NCBI GenBank assembly: GCA_035496255.1
Contig: DATJEU010000030.1
Coordinates: 1 to 29,977, forward strand
Length of the DNA stretch: 29,977 nt
Direction: 5' to 3'
Origin: Gp6-AA40 sp035496255
Lineage (GTDB): Bacteria > Acidobacteriota > Vicinamibacteria > Vicinamibacterales > UBA2999
Below the pieces are notes generated by a model, which made no database searches, was not told the DNA's origin, and was given only the letters and a program-made list of their open reading frames with translations. The position numbers and the translations under genes were made by a program. Numbering within the stretch: the first letter of the stretch is position 1; each line of letters begins with the position of its first letter. This document shows, piece after piece, positions 1 to 7,108 of the stretch.

Positions 1-67
1 CGTCGGAAATCATCCTGACGTGCACACCAGCCGACCTCGGCCGCTGACGGTACTTCCGGTCGCTCGC

Positions 68-190
68 TGGTGCGAGACGGGGGGCGAGACGGGGGTGCGA
101 GACGGAGGTGCGAGACGGGGGTGCGAGACGAGGGTGCGAGACGGAGGTGTGAGACGGGGGTGCGAGACGGGGTGCGAGACGGGGGACGGT
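68..190. repeat. 13-bp tandem repeat array, nine copies
   Basis: Nine copies of a unit close to GTGCGAGACGGGG run head to tail. The TGCGAGAC core (or a one-base variant) begins at 71, 83, 96, 109, 122, 135, 148, 161 and 173, so the spacing is 13 bp with two 12-bp steps. The copies differ mainly in the purines after GAGACG. Both strands stay open in several frames here because the unit has no stop codons, but the encoded peptides are pure repeat and I do not call a gene. The rest of 1-228 shows nothing recognisable. Confidence 0.9.
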
Positions 191-228
191 GCACGGCGGC
201 CATCTCTCACCCGCGTCGCTCTCGTTCA

Positions 229-432
229 TCAACCCTCCCCCGTGTCCTTGGACGACGGCTTGGCGATGTCGGGGCCACCGCCAGCAGGGGGACGTCCTGC
301 GCGACGCAGCGCGTCGCGCAGGAGGTATTCGATCTGGGCGTTGAGGCTGCGGAGATCGTCGTTGGCCCAGCGCTGGACAGCGTCGAGTACTGACTGATCG
401 ATCCGCAGCAGGAAGGATTTCCGGTCAGCCAC
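229..432 (-). CDS. Small ribbon-helix-helix (Arc-like) protein
   Basis: This 67-residue protein begins at a GTG. Residues 5-45 follow a ribbon-helix-helix pattern: a short strand (KSFLLRID), a helix (QSVLDAVQRWANDDL), a turn at RSLN and a second helix (AQIEYLLRDALRRAG). Proteins of this fold bind DNA as dimers through the paired strands. The last 22 residues are rich in Pro, Gly and Lys and look disordered. The GTG lies 4 bp after the stop of the SPFH gene, so the two are almost certainly co-transcribed, with this gene second. No clear Shine-Dalgarno sequence precedes it, which fits translational coupling. It could be a regulator of its own operon. No toxin gene is seen next to it, so an antitoxin role is not supported. 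Confidence 0.72.
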   Translation of the reverse strand: MADRKSFLLRIDQSVLDAVQRWANDDLRSLNAQIEYLLRDALRRAGRPPAGGGPDIAKPSSKDTGEG

Positions 433-436
433 GGGA

Positions 437-1300
437 CTACTGATAGATCGTGCCCGTGTTCACCACCGGCTGGGCACTGCGTTCGCCGCACAGCACCACC
501 AGCAGGTTACTGACCATTGCCGCCTTGCGTTCTTCGTCGAGGTGCACGATGCCCTTGCCGGACAGCATCTGGAGCGCCATGTCCACCATTCCGACGGCGC
601 CTTCGACGATCTGCTGGCGAGCCGCGATGATCGCGCCGGCCTGCTGCCGCTGCAGCATCGCGGCGGCAATCTCTGGAGCGTAGGCAAGGTGGCTGATCCG
701 CGCCTCGAGTACCTCGACCCCCGCCTTCGCGAGGCGGTCCTGCACCTCCTCTTTCAAGTGATCGGCGATACGTCCGGCCGTGCCGCGCAGCGATTCCTTC
801 CCGTCCTCATGGGAGTCGTACGGATAGCTGGTTGCCAGGTTGCGGACGGCCGCTTCCGTTTGCACCTTCACGTAATTCTGGTAGTCGTCCACCTCGAACA
901 GCGCTTCCGCCGTTTCGACTACACGCCAGACCACGACGGCCGCGATTTCGATCGGGTTCGCGTTGGCATCGTTCACCTTCAGATGCGCGCTCTCGAAGTT
1001 GCGGATACGCAATGACAGCCGTTTCTTCGAATACAGGGGGTTGACCCATCGCAGGCCGGCCTGCTTCGCGGTCCCGACGTAACTGCCAAACAGTTGCAGC
1101 ACCACGGCCTGGTTCGGGGCGACGATGAAGTTGCCCTTCAGAATCAGGATCGCCAGAAGCACCGCGATGACGAATTCAGCAGGGAATCGCCGGGGCGCCC
1201 CGTTGACGACGGTCAGGTAAACGCCCAGGGCGAGCAGCGCAAAGGCGCCGAAGAACATCACCCAGCCGGAAAACCCGTTGTTCAGCCGTTCGCGAACCAT
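437..1300 (-). CDS. SPFH/band 7 domain membrane protein
   Basis: The protein has 287 residues. Two hydrophobic segments (about 12-32 and 42-56) are followed by an SPFH/band 7 domain from about 57 to 240, opening with the typical phrase FIVAPNQAVVLQLFG and containing SLRIRNFE and a long Ala/Glu-rich helix near 200-235. Proteins of this family (stomatin, flotillin, HflK/C relatives) form membrane-associated oligomers and act as scaffolds for proteases or membrane domains. The ATG at 1300 has a strong AGGAGG 8 bp upstream, which settles the start. The gene is first of a two-gene unit with a ribbon-helix-helix protein. No NfeD or peptidase partner is adjacent, so the specific client is unknown. 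Confidence 0.9.
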   Translation of the reverse strand: MVRERLNNGFSGWVMFFGAFALLALGVYLTVVNGAPRRFPAEFVIAVLLAILILKGNFIVAPNQAVVLQLFGSYVGTAKQAGLRWVNPLYSKKRLSLRIRNFESAHLKVNDANANPIEIAAVVVWRVVETAEALFEVDDYQNYVKVQTEAAVRNLATSYPYDSHEDGKESLRGTAGRIADHLKEEVQDRLAKAGVEVLEARISHLAYAPEIAAAMLQRQQAGAIIAARQQIVEGAVGMVDMALQMLSGKGIVHLDEERKAAMVSNLLVVLCGERSAQPVVNTGTIYQ

Positions 1301-1371
1301 TGCCGTTCCCTCCTGACTGATGTCGAAGTGATATCAGTGTGGAATCATATACGGCTGAGGGCGTGGGAGGT

Positions 1372-1923
1372 TCACTCAGGGTTCGGATCGTAAAACCAGT
1401 CCACGGCGACATCACGATGACCGGCGGAAACCGGGAGGGCCTCATGAGGGGCGTCGGCCCGGAATGCCACCAGTTGTCCCGCGATCGGGCTCACCTCGAT
1501 TGGTGTGTCATCACTTGGGCACACTCTGAGCGCACCGCCGGAGAAATCGTCGTTGAGGAACACGACAATGGTCACCGCGCGTCGTGACGCGTTCGGCCAG
1601 CCCGAGACCTCGCCGCGGTCGCGATGGCGCCGGTAGAACCCTCCCGGCTCGTAGCGGAGGAGGCCGGTCCCTTCTCGTTCGCCAAGCGGGCCTGCGAAGG
1701 CGGCTTCCAGCTCCGGCCGCAGGCATTCGATGCGCACCTCGAGCTCGACGAGCAGGTCGGCGGCGATCTCAATGCCAATCGCCCGTCGCACCTGTGGCCG
1801 TTCGGTGATTGTGCTGCCGGCGATTGCGGCTGGCTCGCGCACCCCGCTGTCCATTGCCGCACGCAGACGCCGACAGAAGCCGGGCTCGAGAAAGTCGGGT
1901 TTCAGAAACACGTCGGTTATCAT
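1372..1923 (-). CDS. 2OG-Fe(II) oxygenase (prolyl-4-hydroxylase type)
   Basis: This 183-residue protein has the jelly-roll iron site of 2-oxoglutarate-dependent dioxygenases: H100-x-D102 (YRRHRDRGE) and H160 (APHEALPV), with R170 placed to hold 2-oxoglutarate. Between them, VVFLNDDFSGGALRV is typical of the prolyl-4-hydroxylase alpha-subunit (P4Hc) fold. Such enzymes hydroxylate a peptide or small-molecule substrate using O2 and 2-oxoglutarate. The substrate here cannot be read from sequence. GGAG lies just before the ATG. The gene is divergent from the MoxR operon with 11 bp between the two start codons, so each promoter must lie inside the other transcription unit. It could be a PiuC-like Fe-uptake hydroxylase, but nothing nearby supports that. 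Confidence 0.85.
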   Translation of the reverse strand: MITDVFLKPDFLEPGFCRRLRAAMDSGVREPAAIAGSTITERPQVRRAIGIEIAADLLVELEVRIECLRPELEAAFAGPLGEREGTGLLRYEPGGFYRRHRDRGEVSGWPNASRRAVTIVVFLNDDFSGGALRVCPSDDTPIEVSPIAGQLVAFRADAPHEALPVSAGHRDVAVDWFYDPNPE

Positions 1924-1934
1924 GCCCGCTCCGC

Positions 1935-2972
1935 ATGCATCCCGAGCTCAAGGAAGTCATCGATCTCCATAAGGCGATCGTTGCCGAAGCCGGCAACGCG
2001 CTCGTCGGATACGACACCGAAAAGGCGCTTGCCAACGTCGTCCTGCTCTCCGAGATTCCGACGACGTACGACAAGGATCAGAAGCGGCAGGTCAACGCCG
2101 GCAACCTGCTGCTGCGCGGCGTGCCGGGTGTCGGCAAGACCTTCTTCGGTGTCATCCTGGCGGCCATCAGCAATGCATCGTTCGCACGACTCCAGGGGCG
2201 TGCGGACCTGCAACCGACGGAAATCGTCGGCTTCCAGATGATCAACCCGGCCACGGGCGAGTTCATGACCGAGTTTGGTCCGCTCGCGTCGGCGGAGGTG
2301 ATCCTGCTCGACGAGATCAACCGCATTCCGCTGAAATCACAGAGCGCCTTTCTCGAGGGACTGCAGGACCGGACGGTCACCGTGGGCAAGACCACCTACG
2401 AGCTCAAGCCATTCAGCTTTGCGATCGCGACGATGAATCCGGTGGAGCTGGGACAGGGCACGTTCCCGTTGTCGGAAGCGGCCGCCGACCGGTTCGCGAT
2501 CATCGTCAACGTCCCGTACCTCCCGCCGTCGGAAGAAGAGAAGCTCGTGAGCTTCGACTTCAAGCGCGTGCGCCTGAACCCGCTGATGTCGAAGGAGCGG
2601 ATCATCGAGCTGCGGAGTGTAATCACGCGCGAGGTCTACATGCACGAGGCGCTGGCGAAGTACATCCGCCGGCTCGTCGGCGCGTCCCGTCCGTACAACG
2701 CGGAGACGTGGGTCTATCGTTCGCCCTCGGACCTGGTCGAGCGCTGCGTCGATCTCGGTGCGTCGCCGCGCGCCACCATCTGCTGGGGCCGCCTCGTGAA
2801 AGTGTGGGCGCTGCTGATGCACGAGCGCGCAGAGGTCTACCCGGAGGACGTGCAGGCACTTGCGCGCTACGTCCTCGGCCACCGCGTGTGGCTCGGGCCG
2901 CACGCCGCCAGCCATGGCGTCACCGTGGAGAACGTCATCGACGATCTGGTCGATCGGGTTCCCGTGCCATGA
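1935..2972 (+). CDS. moxR: MoxR-family AAA+ ATPase
   Basis: The protein has 345 residues and is a MoxR-type AAA+ ATPase. Walker A is at 62-70 (GVPGVGKTF), Walker B at 122-127 (VILLDE), a sensor-1 Asn at 168 (IATMNP) and an arginine-finger segment EAAADRF near 182-187. MoxR proteins act as chaperones that assemble or activate VWA-domain proteins, and this one opens an operon with two VWA genes and a DUF58 gene, the classic arrangement. The reading frame extends further upstream, but family alignment starts at MHPELKEVI, so the ATG at 1935 is preferred although no Shine-Dalgarno sequence precedes it. The stop overlaps the next start as ATGA. The product should be cytoplasmic. Confidence 0.95.
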   Translation: MHPELKEVIDLHKAIVAEAGNALVGYDTEKALANVVLLSEIPTTYDKDQKRQVNAGNLLLRGVPGVGKTFFGVILAAISNASFARLQGRADLQPTEIVGFQMINPATGEFMTEFGPLASAEVILLDEINRIPLKSQSAFLEGLQDRTVTVGKTTYELKPFSFAIATMNPVELGQGTFPLSEAAADRFAIIVNVPYLPPSEEEKLVSFDFKRVRLNPLMSKERIIELRSVITREVYMHEALAKYIRRLVGASRPYNAETWVYRSPSDLVERCVDLGASPRATICWGRLVKVWALLMHERAEVYPEDVQALARYVLGHRVWLGPHAASHGVTVENVIDDLVDRVPVP

Positions 2973-3976
2973 AGAGCCGGGATCAACTCCCAACGCCCAA
3001 CGTCTTACGCCCGGCCAACTCCCAACCGTCCGCTCGCGGCCCGTTGGGTGCCGGGAGCCGGGAGCTGGCAGCTGACAGTGAAGCGCCGCTCGTCAATCTC
3101 GATGAGATCGCCGAGATCGAGCTCTTCATCCTCAAACGGATGAAGGAGTTCACGATGGGCGATCACCGCAGCGTCTTTCATGGCGCCGGCTTCAACTTCG
3201 TCGGTACGCGTGACTGGGAGCCCGGGGACCGCCTGTCGTCGGTCGATTGGGCGCAGTCGTCGCTCACCAACTTCAGCCCGATGGTCACGCGCGAGTTCGA
3301 CCAGGACAGCAACGCCGTCGTGATGGCGGTCGCCGACGCGTCGCTGTCCACGCGGTGCGGCGTCAACGGGGTTTCGATCGCGGCGGCGATTGCGCGCGCG
3401 GTGGCGGCGGCCGGACTGTCGGCGCTGTTCTTCCAGGACCAGTTCGGCCTCATCACGTTCGACGAGCAGTGCCATCAACTGAGCGCGGCGCGCGCCCGGA
3501 TCGGTCGCCCGCACGTGCTCTACTGCATCGACCTGTATCAGCAGCGCGCCGCCCTCGATCCGGTAACCGATCGCGACATCACGGCCACCATCGCCGGGCA
3601 CTTGCGCAAGGCATCGCTGGTGCCGGTGATCTCGGACTTCCTGTTCCCAGAGGCGTCGCGGATGATCGCGGCCCTCGCCAAGCTCAATGCCGTCCACGAC
3701 GTGTTTCTGCTGATGGCGGATGCCCGCTTCGCCTACGAGATGCCGCGCGTCTCCGCCGGCTGGATCCGCACGTTCGACGCCGAGACCGGCACGACTCGCG
3801 TGTTCTCGCGTCGCGAACTGCGGCGGCTGGCGCAGCGCGTCGACGACTGGCAGCAGGGCATCATGAGGCTCGCCGGCGACCACGGTCTCGACGTCGTCCG
3901 GGTCGGCCTCGATCGCTGGGAGATGGAAGCGGCGCTGGTGGAATTCACCGCCGAACGGCGGCTCCGGAAAATGTGA
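2969..3976 (+). CDS. DUF58 domain protein
   Basis: This 335-residue protein carries the DUF58 signature at residues 81-94 (GTRDWEPGD...SVDW), followed by a VWA-like alpha/beta region with AVADAS near 125 and ISDF near 230. DUF58 proteins nearly always sit beside moxR and VWA genes and are thought to take part in the same membrane-associated assembly, but no activity is established. The ATG overlaps the moxR stop (ATGA). Residues 5-37 are encoded by a stretch of CCCAAC/GTTGGG word-repeat DNA (2984-3078) and look unlike any DUF58 N-terminus. Either the repeat was inserted in frame or translation really starts further in, though no convincing internal ATG or GTG precedes the domain. Confidence 0.9.
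   Translation: MKSRDQLPTPNVLRPANSQPSARGPLGAGSRELAADSEAPLVNLDEIAEIELFILKRMKEFTMGDHRSVFHGAGFNFVGTRDWEPGDRLSSVDWAQSSLTNFSPMVTREFDQDSNAVVMAVADASLSTRCGVNGVSIAAAIARAVAAAGLSALFFQDQFGLITFDEQCHQLSAARARIGRPHVLYCIDLYQQRAALDPVTDRDITATIAGHLRKASLVPVISDFLFPEASRMIAALAKLNAVHDVFLLMADARFAYEMPRVSAGWIRTFDAETGTTRVFSRRELRRLAQRVDDWQQGIMRLAGDHGLDVVRVGLDRWEMEAALVEFTAERRLRKM
2984..3078. repeat. CCCAAC-word foldback repeat inside the DUF58 gene
   Basis: The words CAACTCCCAAC, CGCCCAACGTC and CCAACTCCCAACC are followed by their complement words GTTGGG and GGGAGCCGGGAGC. CCCAAC at 3021-3026 pairs with GTTGGG at 3043-3048. The same word family occurs between mreB and mreC, before the BACON gene and after the amine oxidase gene. 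Here it lies inside the reading frame, near the 5' end of the DUF58 gene. Confidence 0.75.
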
Positions 3977-3983
3977 CGAGCAG

Positions 3984-5231
3984 ATGGAAGACATGACACC
4001 CTCCCCAAGCGGCGCCACGACGTGCACGACGATGACGACGACGGTCACGACGAACAGCAACGTCACGTTCGGTCGTGTTCGTCGTGGCCTCCTTTTCCTG
4101 GCTGCGCTTCTCGTCGGCGTGCAGGCGTTCGCGCAGCAGACGGCGCCGAAGCCGGGCGAAGTGGAGACCGCGCCGATCAAGTGCTGGTGGAAGACGGATC
4201 GCACGTCGATCCGCGTCGGCGAGCGCTTTGGCCTGACGCTGACCTGCGCGGTCATCGATACGCGCAACGTCACCGTCGTGCCGACGCTGACGCAGATCGA
4301 TCCGGGCGCGCTGCAGATTCCGCCGTTCGAAGTGGTCGGCGGGTCGCGGCACGAGGATGTGCTGTCGGCGCCGTGGCGGTATATCCAGTACGACTACAAG
4401 GTGCGGTTTCTTGGCGAAGGGTTCTTCGGCCAGGACGTGGCGATCCCGCCGTTGACGGTGACGTACGCCATCAAGGCGGCGGCGGGCAATGGCGCGGAAG
4501 GGCGCGACCTCTCCTACATTCTTCCGGCGTTGCCGCTGCGCGTGATGTCGCTGGTGCCACGCGACACCGCCGATATCCGCGATGCCGCCACCGAGACGTT
4601 TGCCGACGTCGAGTCGCGCCGCTTCCGCGCGCGCGCCGCATCCATTGTCGCCATGATTCTGTTTGCCGCGGCGGCGGCCCTGTTGCTGCTCGCGGTCGTG
4701 CGCGTGATCAGCCGGGCGCGCGTACGCCGGCCGGGTGCGGTGCGCACGCTGCCGCCGGTTGTGGTCCTTGGCGGCGTGTCGCGCGGCCTGCGGACCCTGC
4801 GCGGCGACGTGGGACGCGAAGGATGGACGCCGGCGCTCGCCCGGCGGGCCTCGGCGCTGCTGCGTGTGGCCGGAGCCATTGCGCTCGGTCGGCCACTTGC
4901 GCAGGCGCCGGTCGATCGCGCGGCGCCTGAACGCGACGGGCAGGTATTCGTGAACCGCGGCCTGATCCGCCGCCGCCGCGCGGCGATTTCGGGCGCGGTG
5001 ACGCCGCAGGTCATCGACAAGGCACTCGGCAACGGTCATCTGCCGTCGCCGGCAAGCCGCGCCGCGCTCGAGCAGATCGGCGGCGCGCTGCAGGCGCTGA
5101 GCGCCGCCGGCTATGGCCGTCAGCCCGAGCTCGATACCTTGACGCTGAACACGGCGCTCGACCACGGCACCGAGGCGGTGAAGCGACTGCGCCTGCGGTC
5201 GCTGATCCCGACACGCGCAAGCTTCAGTTGA
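3984..5231 (+). CDS. BatD-like exported membrane protein
   Basis: The protein has 415 residues. A signal peptide occupies about 31-50 (GLLFLAALLVG, cut near AFA/QQ). A beta-rich periplasmic region runs from 55 to 190, a single transmembrane segment lies at 219-241, and a basic cytoplasmic tail of about 170 residues follows. The layout and the neighbours match BatD-type proteins of MoxR/VWA operons, although BatD is usually longer. A peptide motif CWWKTD near 67-72 is distinctive. The 30 residues before the signal peptide are Thr/Asn-rich and come from CGACGA-type repeat DNA. An internal ATG at 4032 would shorten this leader and is a fair alternative start. The gene begins 7 bp after the DUF58 stop. 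Confidence 0.72.
   Translation: MEDMTPSPSGATTCTTMTTTVTTNSNVTFGRVRRGLLFLAALLVGVQAFAQQTAPKPGEVETAPIKCWWKTDRTSIRVGERFGLTLTCAVIDTRNVTVVPTLTQIDPGALQIPPFEVVGGSRHEDVLSAPWRYIQYDYKVRFLGEGFFGQDVAIPPLTVTYAIKAAAGNGAEGRDLSYILPALPLRVMSLVPRDTADIRDAATETFADVESRRFRARAASIVAMILFAAAAALLLLAVVRVISRARVRRPGAVRTLPPVVVLGGVSRGLRTLRGDVGREGWTPALARRASALLRVAGAIALGRPLAQAPVDRAAPERDGQVFVNRGLIRRRRAAISGAVTPQVIDKALGNGHLPSPASRAALEQIGGALQALSAAGYGRQPELDTLTLNTALDHGTEAVKRLRLRSLIPTRASFS
4013..4066. repeat. CGACGA-word repeat at the 5' end of the BatD-like gene
   Basis: A low-complexity run of CACGACG, GACGATGACGACGACGG and TCACGACGA words encodes the Thr-rich leader of the BatD-like protein. A similar run on the other strand (CGTCGT words) is found at 15078-15118, just before sppA. 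Both look like members of one dispersed family. Confidence 0.65.
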
Positions 5232-5269
5232 TTGTTGACTCCTGACTCTGATTCCTGCTTCCTGCTCTG
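5228..5269. repeat. GACTCCTG-word repeat between bat genes
   Basis: The 38-bp gap between the BatD-like gene and the first VWA gene consists almost wholly of related words: TTGACTCCTGACTCTG, ATTCCTGC, TTCCTGCTCTG. It starts within the stop codon of one gene and ends at the ATG of the next, leaving no Shine-Dalgarno sequence for the VWA gene. Confidence 0.7.
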
Positions 5270-6394
5270 ATGGAACAGATCCTCATCACGGTTCGCACGA
5301 CGCTCGACGAGCTGCTGCGCCTGCGCTGGAACGAACTGCAGTTCGGCGAAGCGCGGAACGCGCTGCTGCTGTTCACGGTGCTGGCCGGGGTGGCGATCGT
5401 GACGCTGCTGCTGCGCTACGCGCTGACGCGCCGCCGCAGTGGCGATGCGAGCGCGCGGAGCGCGGCCGCGCAGGCTGGTGCCGCCGTGGTGTTGCCGGCG
5501 ATCGTGCCGGGGATGCGGCGGTCGGCCTGGTCGATCGTCCGTTACCTGCCCATGCTCGTGTTCCTCGCCGGCGTGCCGTTCTTCGCGTTGGCGATCGCCG
5601 ACCCGCACACCGGGTTCGCCCAGGAGGACGTCTCGTATCCAGGCCGCCGTATTGCGCTGCTGGTGGATGCGTCCACCAGCATGGTGATGTCGTTCGGCAC
5701 GCAGAAGATGAAGACGCAGGGAGAATCGGCGTTCTTCACGGCGGTGTCGGCGGCCGAGACGTTCATGAAGCGGCGGATGAATGGGCCGTATCACGACCTG
5801 ATCTCGCTGATTCAGTTCGGCAACGAAGCGTACGTCGTGACGCCGTTCACCACCGACTACGAGAACGTTCTGCTGAGCGTGCGATTGGTCGGCGATCCGA
5901 AGGAGTGGGGCCGCTTCAGTGACTGGGGGACGACGATCATCGAGGGGATCGATCAGGCGCTGCAGTTGTTCAAGTCGTTCGACTTCCTCAACGCCTCGGG
6001 CAACCTGATGATCGTGATCACCGACGGCCGCGATTCCGAATTGAACCGCATGAACCGGCCACTCGAAGCGATCGTCAACGAGGCGCGCCGATCGCACATT
6101 CCGGTCTACATGATTCGTGTGGCCTACAAGATGCCGTTCGGGAAAGTCCTGCAGGACACGATCTGGCAGCCGATCGTCGAGCGGACGGGGGGGCGCTTCT
6201 ACGCGGCGCCCGATGAAGAGTCGATTCTCAACGCCATCAAGGAAATCGATCGCCTGACGCCGGGGAAGATCGAAGTGCGTCAGTACAGCGTGCAGCGGCC
6301 GCGGTATGCCGGCTTCGCGCTGATCGCCGTCGCATTATGGAGCATCGCGGCAGCCATGAAGCTGGGATTCAGTACGTTCAGGAGCTTTCCATGA
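5270..6394 (+). CDS. VWA-domain membrane protein, BatA-like
   Basis: The protein has 374 residues. Transmembrane helices lie near 31-50, 92-110 and 348-365. Between the last two is a von Willebrand A domain with an intact metal-binding MIDAS: D133-A-S135-T-S137 in LLVDASTSM, a conserved Thr in WGTTI near 224, and ITDGRD near 250. VWA proteins of this type are membrane-bound partners of MoxR ATPases (Bat, Bacteroides aerotolerance type). The domain is predicted to face one side of the membrane between helices 2 and 3. The ATG at 5270 lacks a Shine-Dalgarno sequence because the gap upstream is repeat. The stop overlaps the following gene as ATGA. Confidence 0.9.
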   Translation: MEQILITVRTTLDELLRLRWNELQFGEARNALLLFTVLAGVAIVTLLLRYALTRRRSGDASARSAAAQAGAAVVLPAIVPGMRRSAWSIVRYLPMLVFLAGVPFFALAIADPHTGFAQEDVSYPGRRIALLVDASTSMVMSFGTQKMKTQGESAFFTAVSAAETFMKRRMNGPYHDLISLIQFGNEAYVVTPFTTDYENVLLSVRLVGDPKEWGRFSDWGTTIIEGIDQALQLFKSFDFLNASGNLMIVITDGRDSELNRMNRPLEAIVNEARRSHIPVYMIRVAYKMPFGKVLQDTIWQPIVERTGGRFYAAPDEESILNAIKEIDRLTPGKIEVRQYSVQRPRYAGFALIAVALWSIAAAMKLGFSTFRSFP

Positions 6395-7077
6395 GAGGAA
6401 TTGCAGGGTTTCTCGTCGGGGCGCTGGTACTGGCGGCGGCGGGCGTCGCGGCACTTGGTGCCGGCTCGTTCGAACGCGACCTCGCTGACGCGCAACAGCA
6501 TGTCGCGACCGATCGTTTCGCCGACGCCGACGACCAGTTGAAAGATGCCGAACATTACGCGGCGTACGCGCGCTGGATTCCGCAGATCGGCGCCCGCGCG
6601 GAGCGCGACCTTGCGACCCGTCGCGCGGCGCTCGAGTACTGGAAGAAGGACTACACCGGCGTGCTGCCGCGCGAGGCCGATCCGGTCGGCGCCGTCGACT
6701 CGGCCAACGTCGAATTGCAGCAGGTGGTCGCCAACGCCTCCTATCGTGCGGCGCAGGGCAAGATGACGGACAAGGCCGCGGCTCTCCAGGCGCTCGATGA
6801 ATCGATCGGCAACTACATGGCCGTGCTCAAGAGCGACACGTGGAATCCCGACGCGGCGTTCAACTACGAATACCTCGTGCGGCTGCGCGCTGAAATCGCG
6901 CAGGGCAAGAAGAAACCGGCCGGGAAGCCGGAGAAGACCGACAATCTCGGCGAGCAGGGGCAGCCGGCGCAGAATTCGAGCACGAAGAAGTTCGAAATCT
7001 ACGTGCCGCTCGAAGGCAGCGAGCGGCAGGAGTCGGGCGAAGCCGGCAAGGGCGCGCCGATCCAGAAGAAGGGATAG
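6391..7077 (+). CDS. Exported helical protein of the Bat operon
   Basis: This 228-residue protein has an N-terminal signal or anchor (about 5-24, Gly/Ala/Leu/Val-rich) and a mostly alpha-helical body with patterns such as FERDLADAQQHV and ADDQLKDAEHY that resemble degenerate tetratricopeptide helices. The C-terminal 65 residues are Lys/Gly/Gln-rich and probably flexible, ending in GAPIQKKG. By position between two VWA genes it matches BatC or the TPR protein of other Bat operons, but the repeat signal is weak, so that is inference. AGGAG 7 bp before the ATG at 6391 and the 4-bp overlap with the upstream stop fix the start. Confidence 0.75.
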   Translation: MRGIAGFLVGALVLAAAGVAALGAGSFERDLADAQQHVATDRFADADDQLKDAEHYAAYARWIPQIGARAERDLATRRAALEYWKKDYTGVLPREADPVGAVDSANVELQQVVANASYRAAQGKMTDKAAALQALDESIGNYMAVLKSDTWNPDAAFNYEYLVRLRAEIAQGKKKPAGKPEKTDNLGEQGQPAQNSSTKKFEIYVPLEGSERQESGEAGKGAPIQKKG

Positions 7078-7108
7078 AGCGGATCCGCGAACGGTACCGC
7101 CGGTCCAG

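Noticed and set aside
68..190. Possible CRISPR array
   Set aside because: The 13-bp units are contiguous with no unique spacers and no cas genes are nearby.
20..397. Plus-strand frames through the 13-bp array and the ribbon-helix-helix gene
   Set aside because: The products are repeat-derived (GVRDGG-type) or antisense to the ribbon-helix-helix gene, and no start signal is present.
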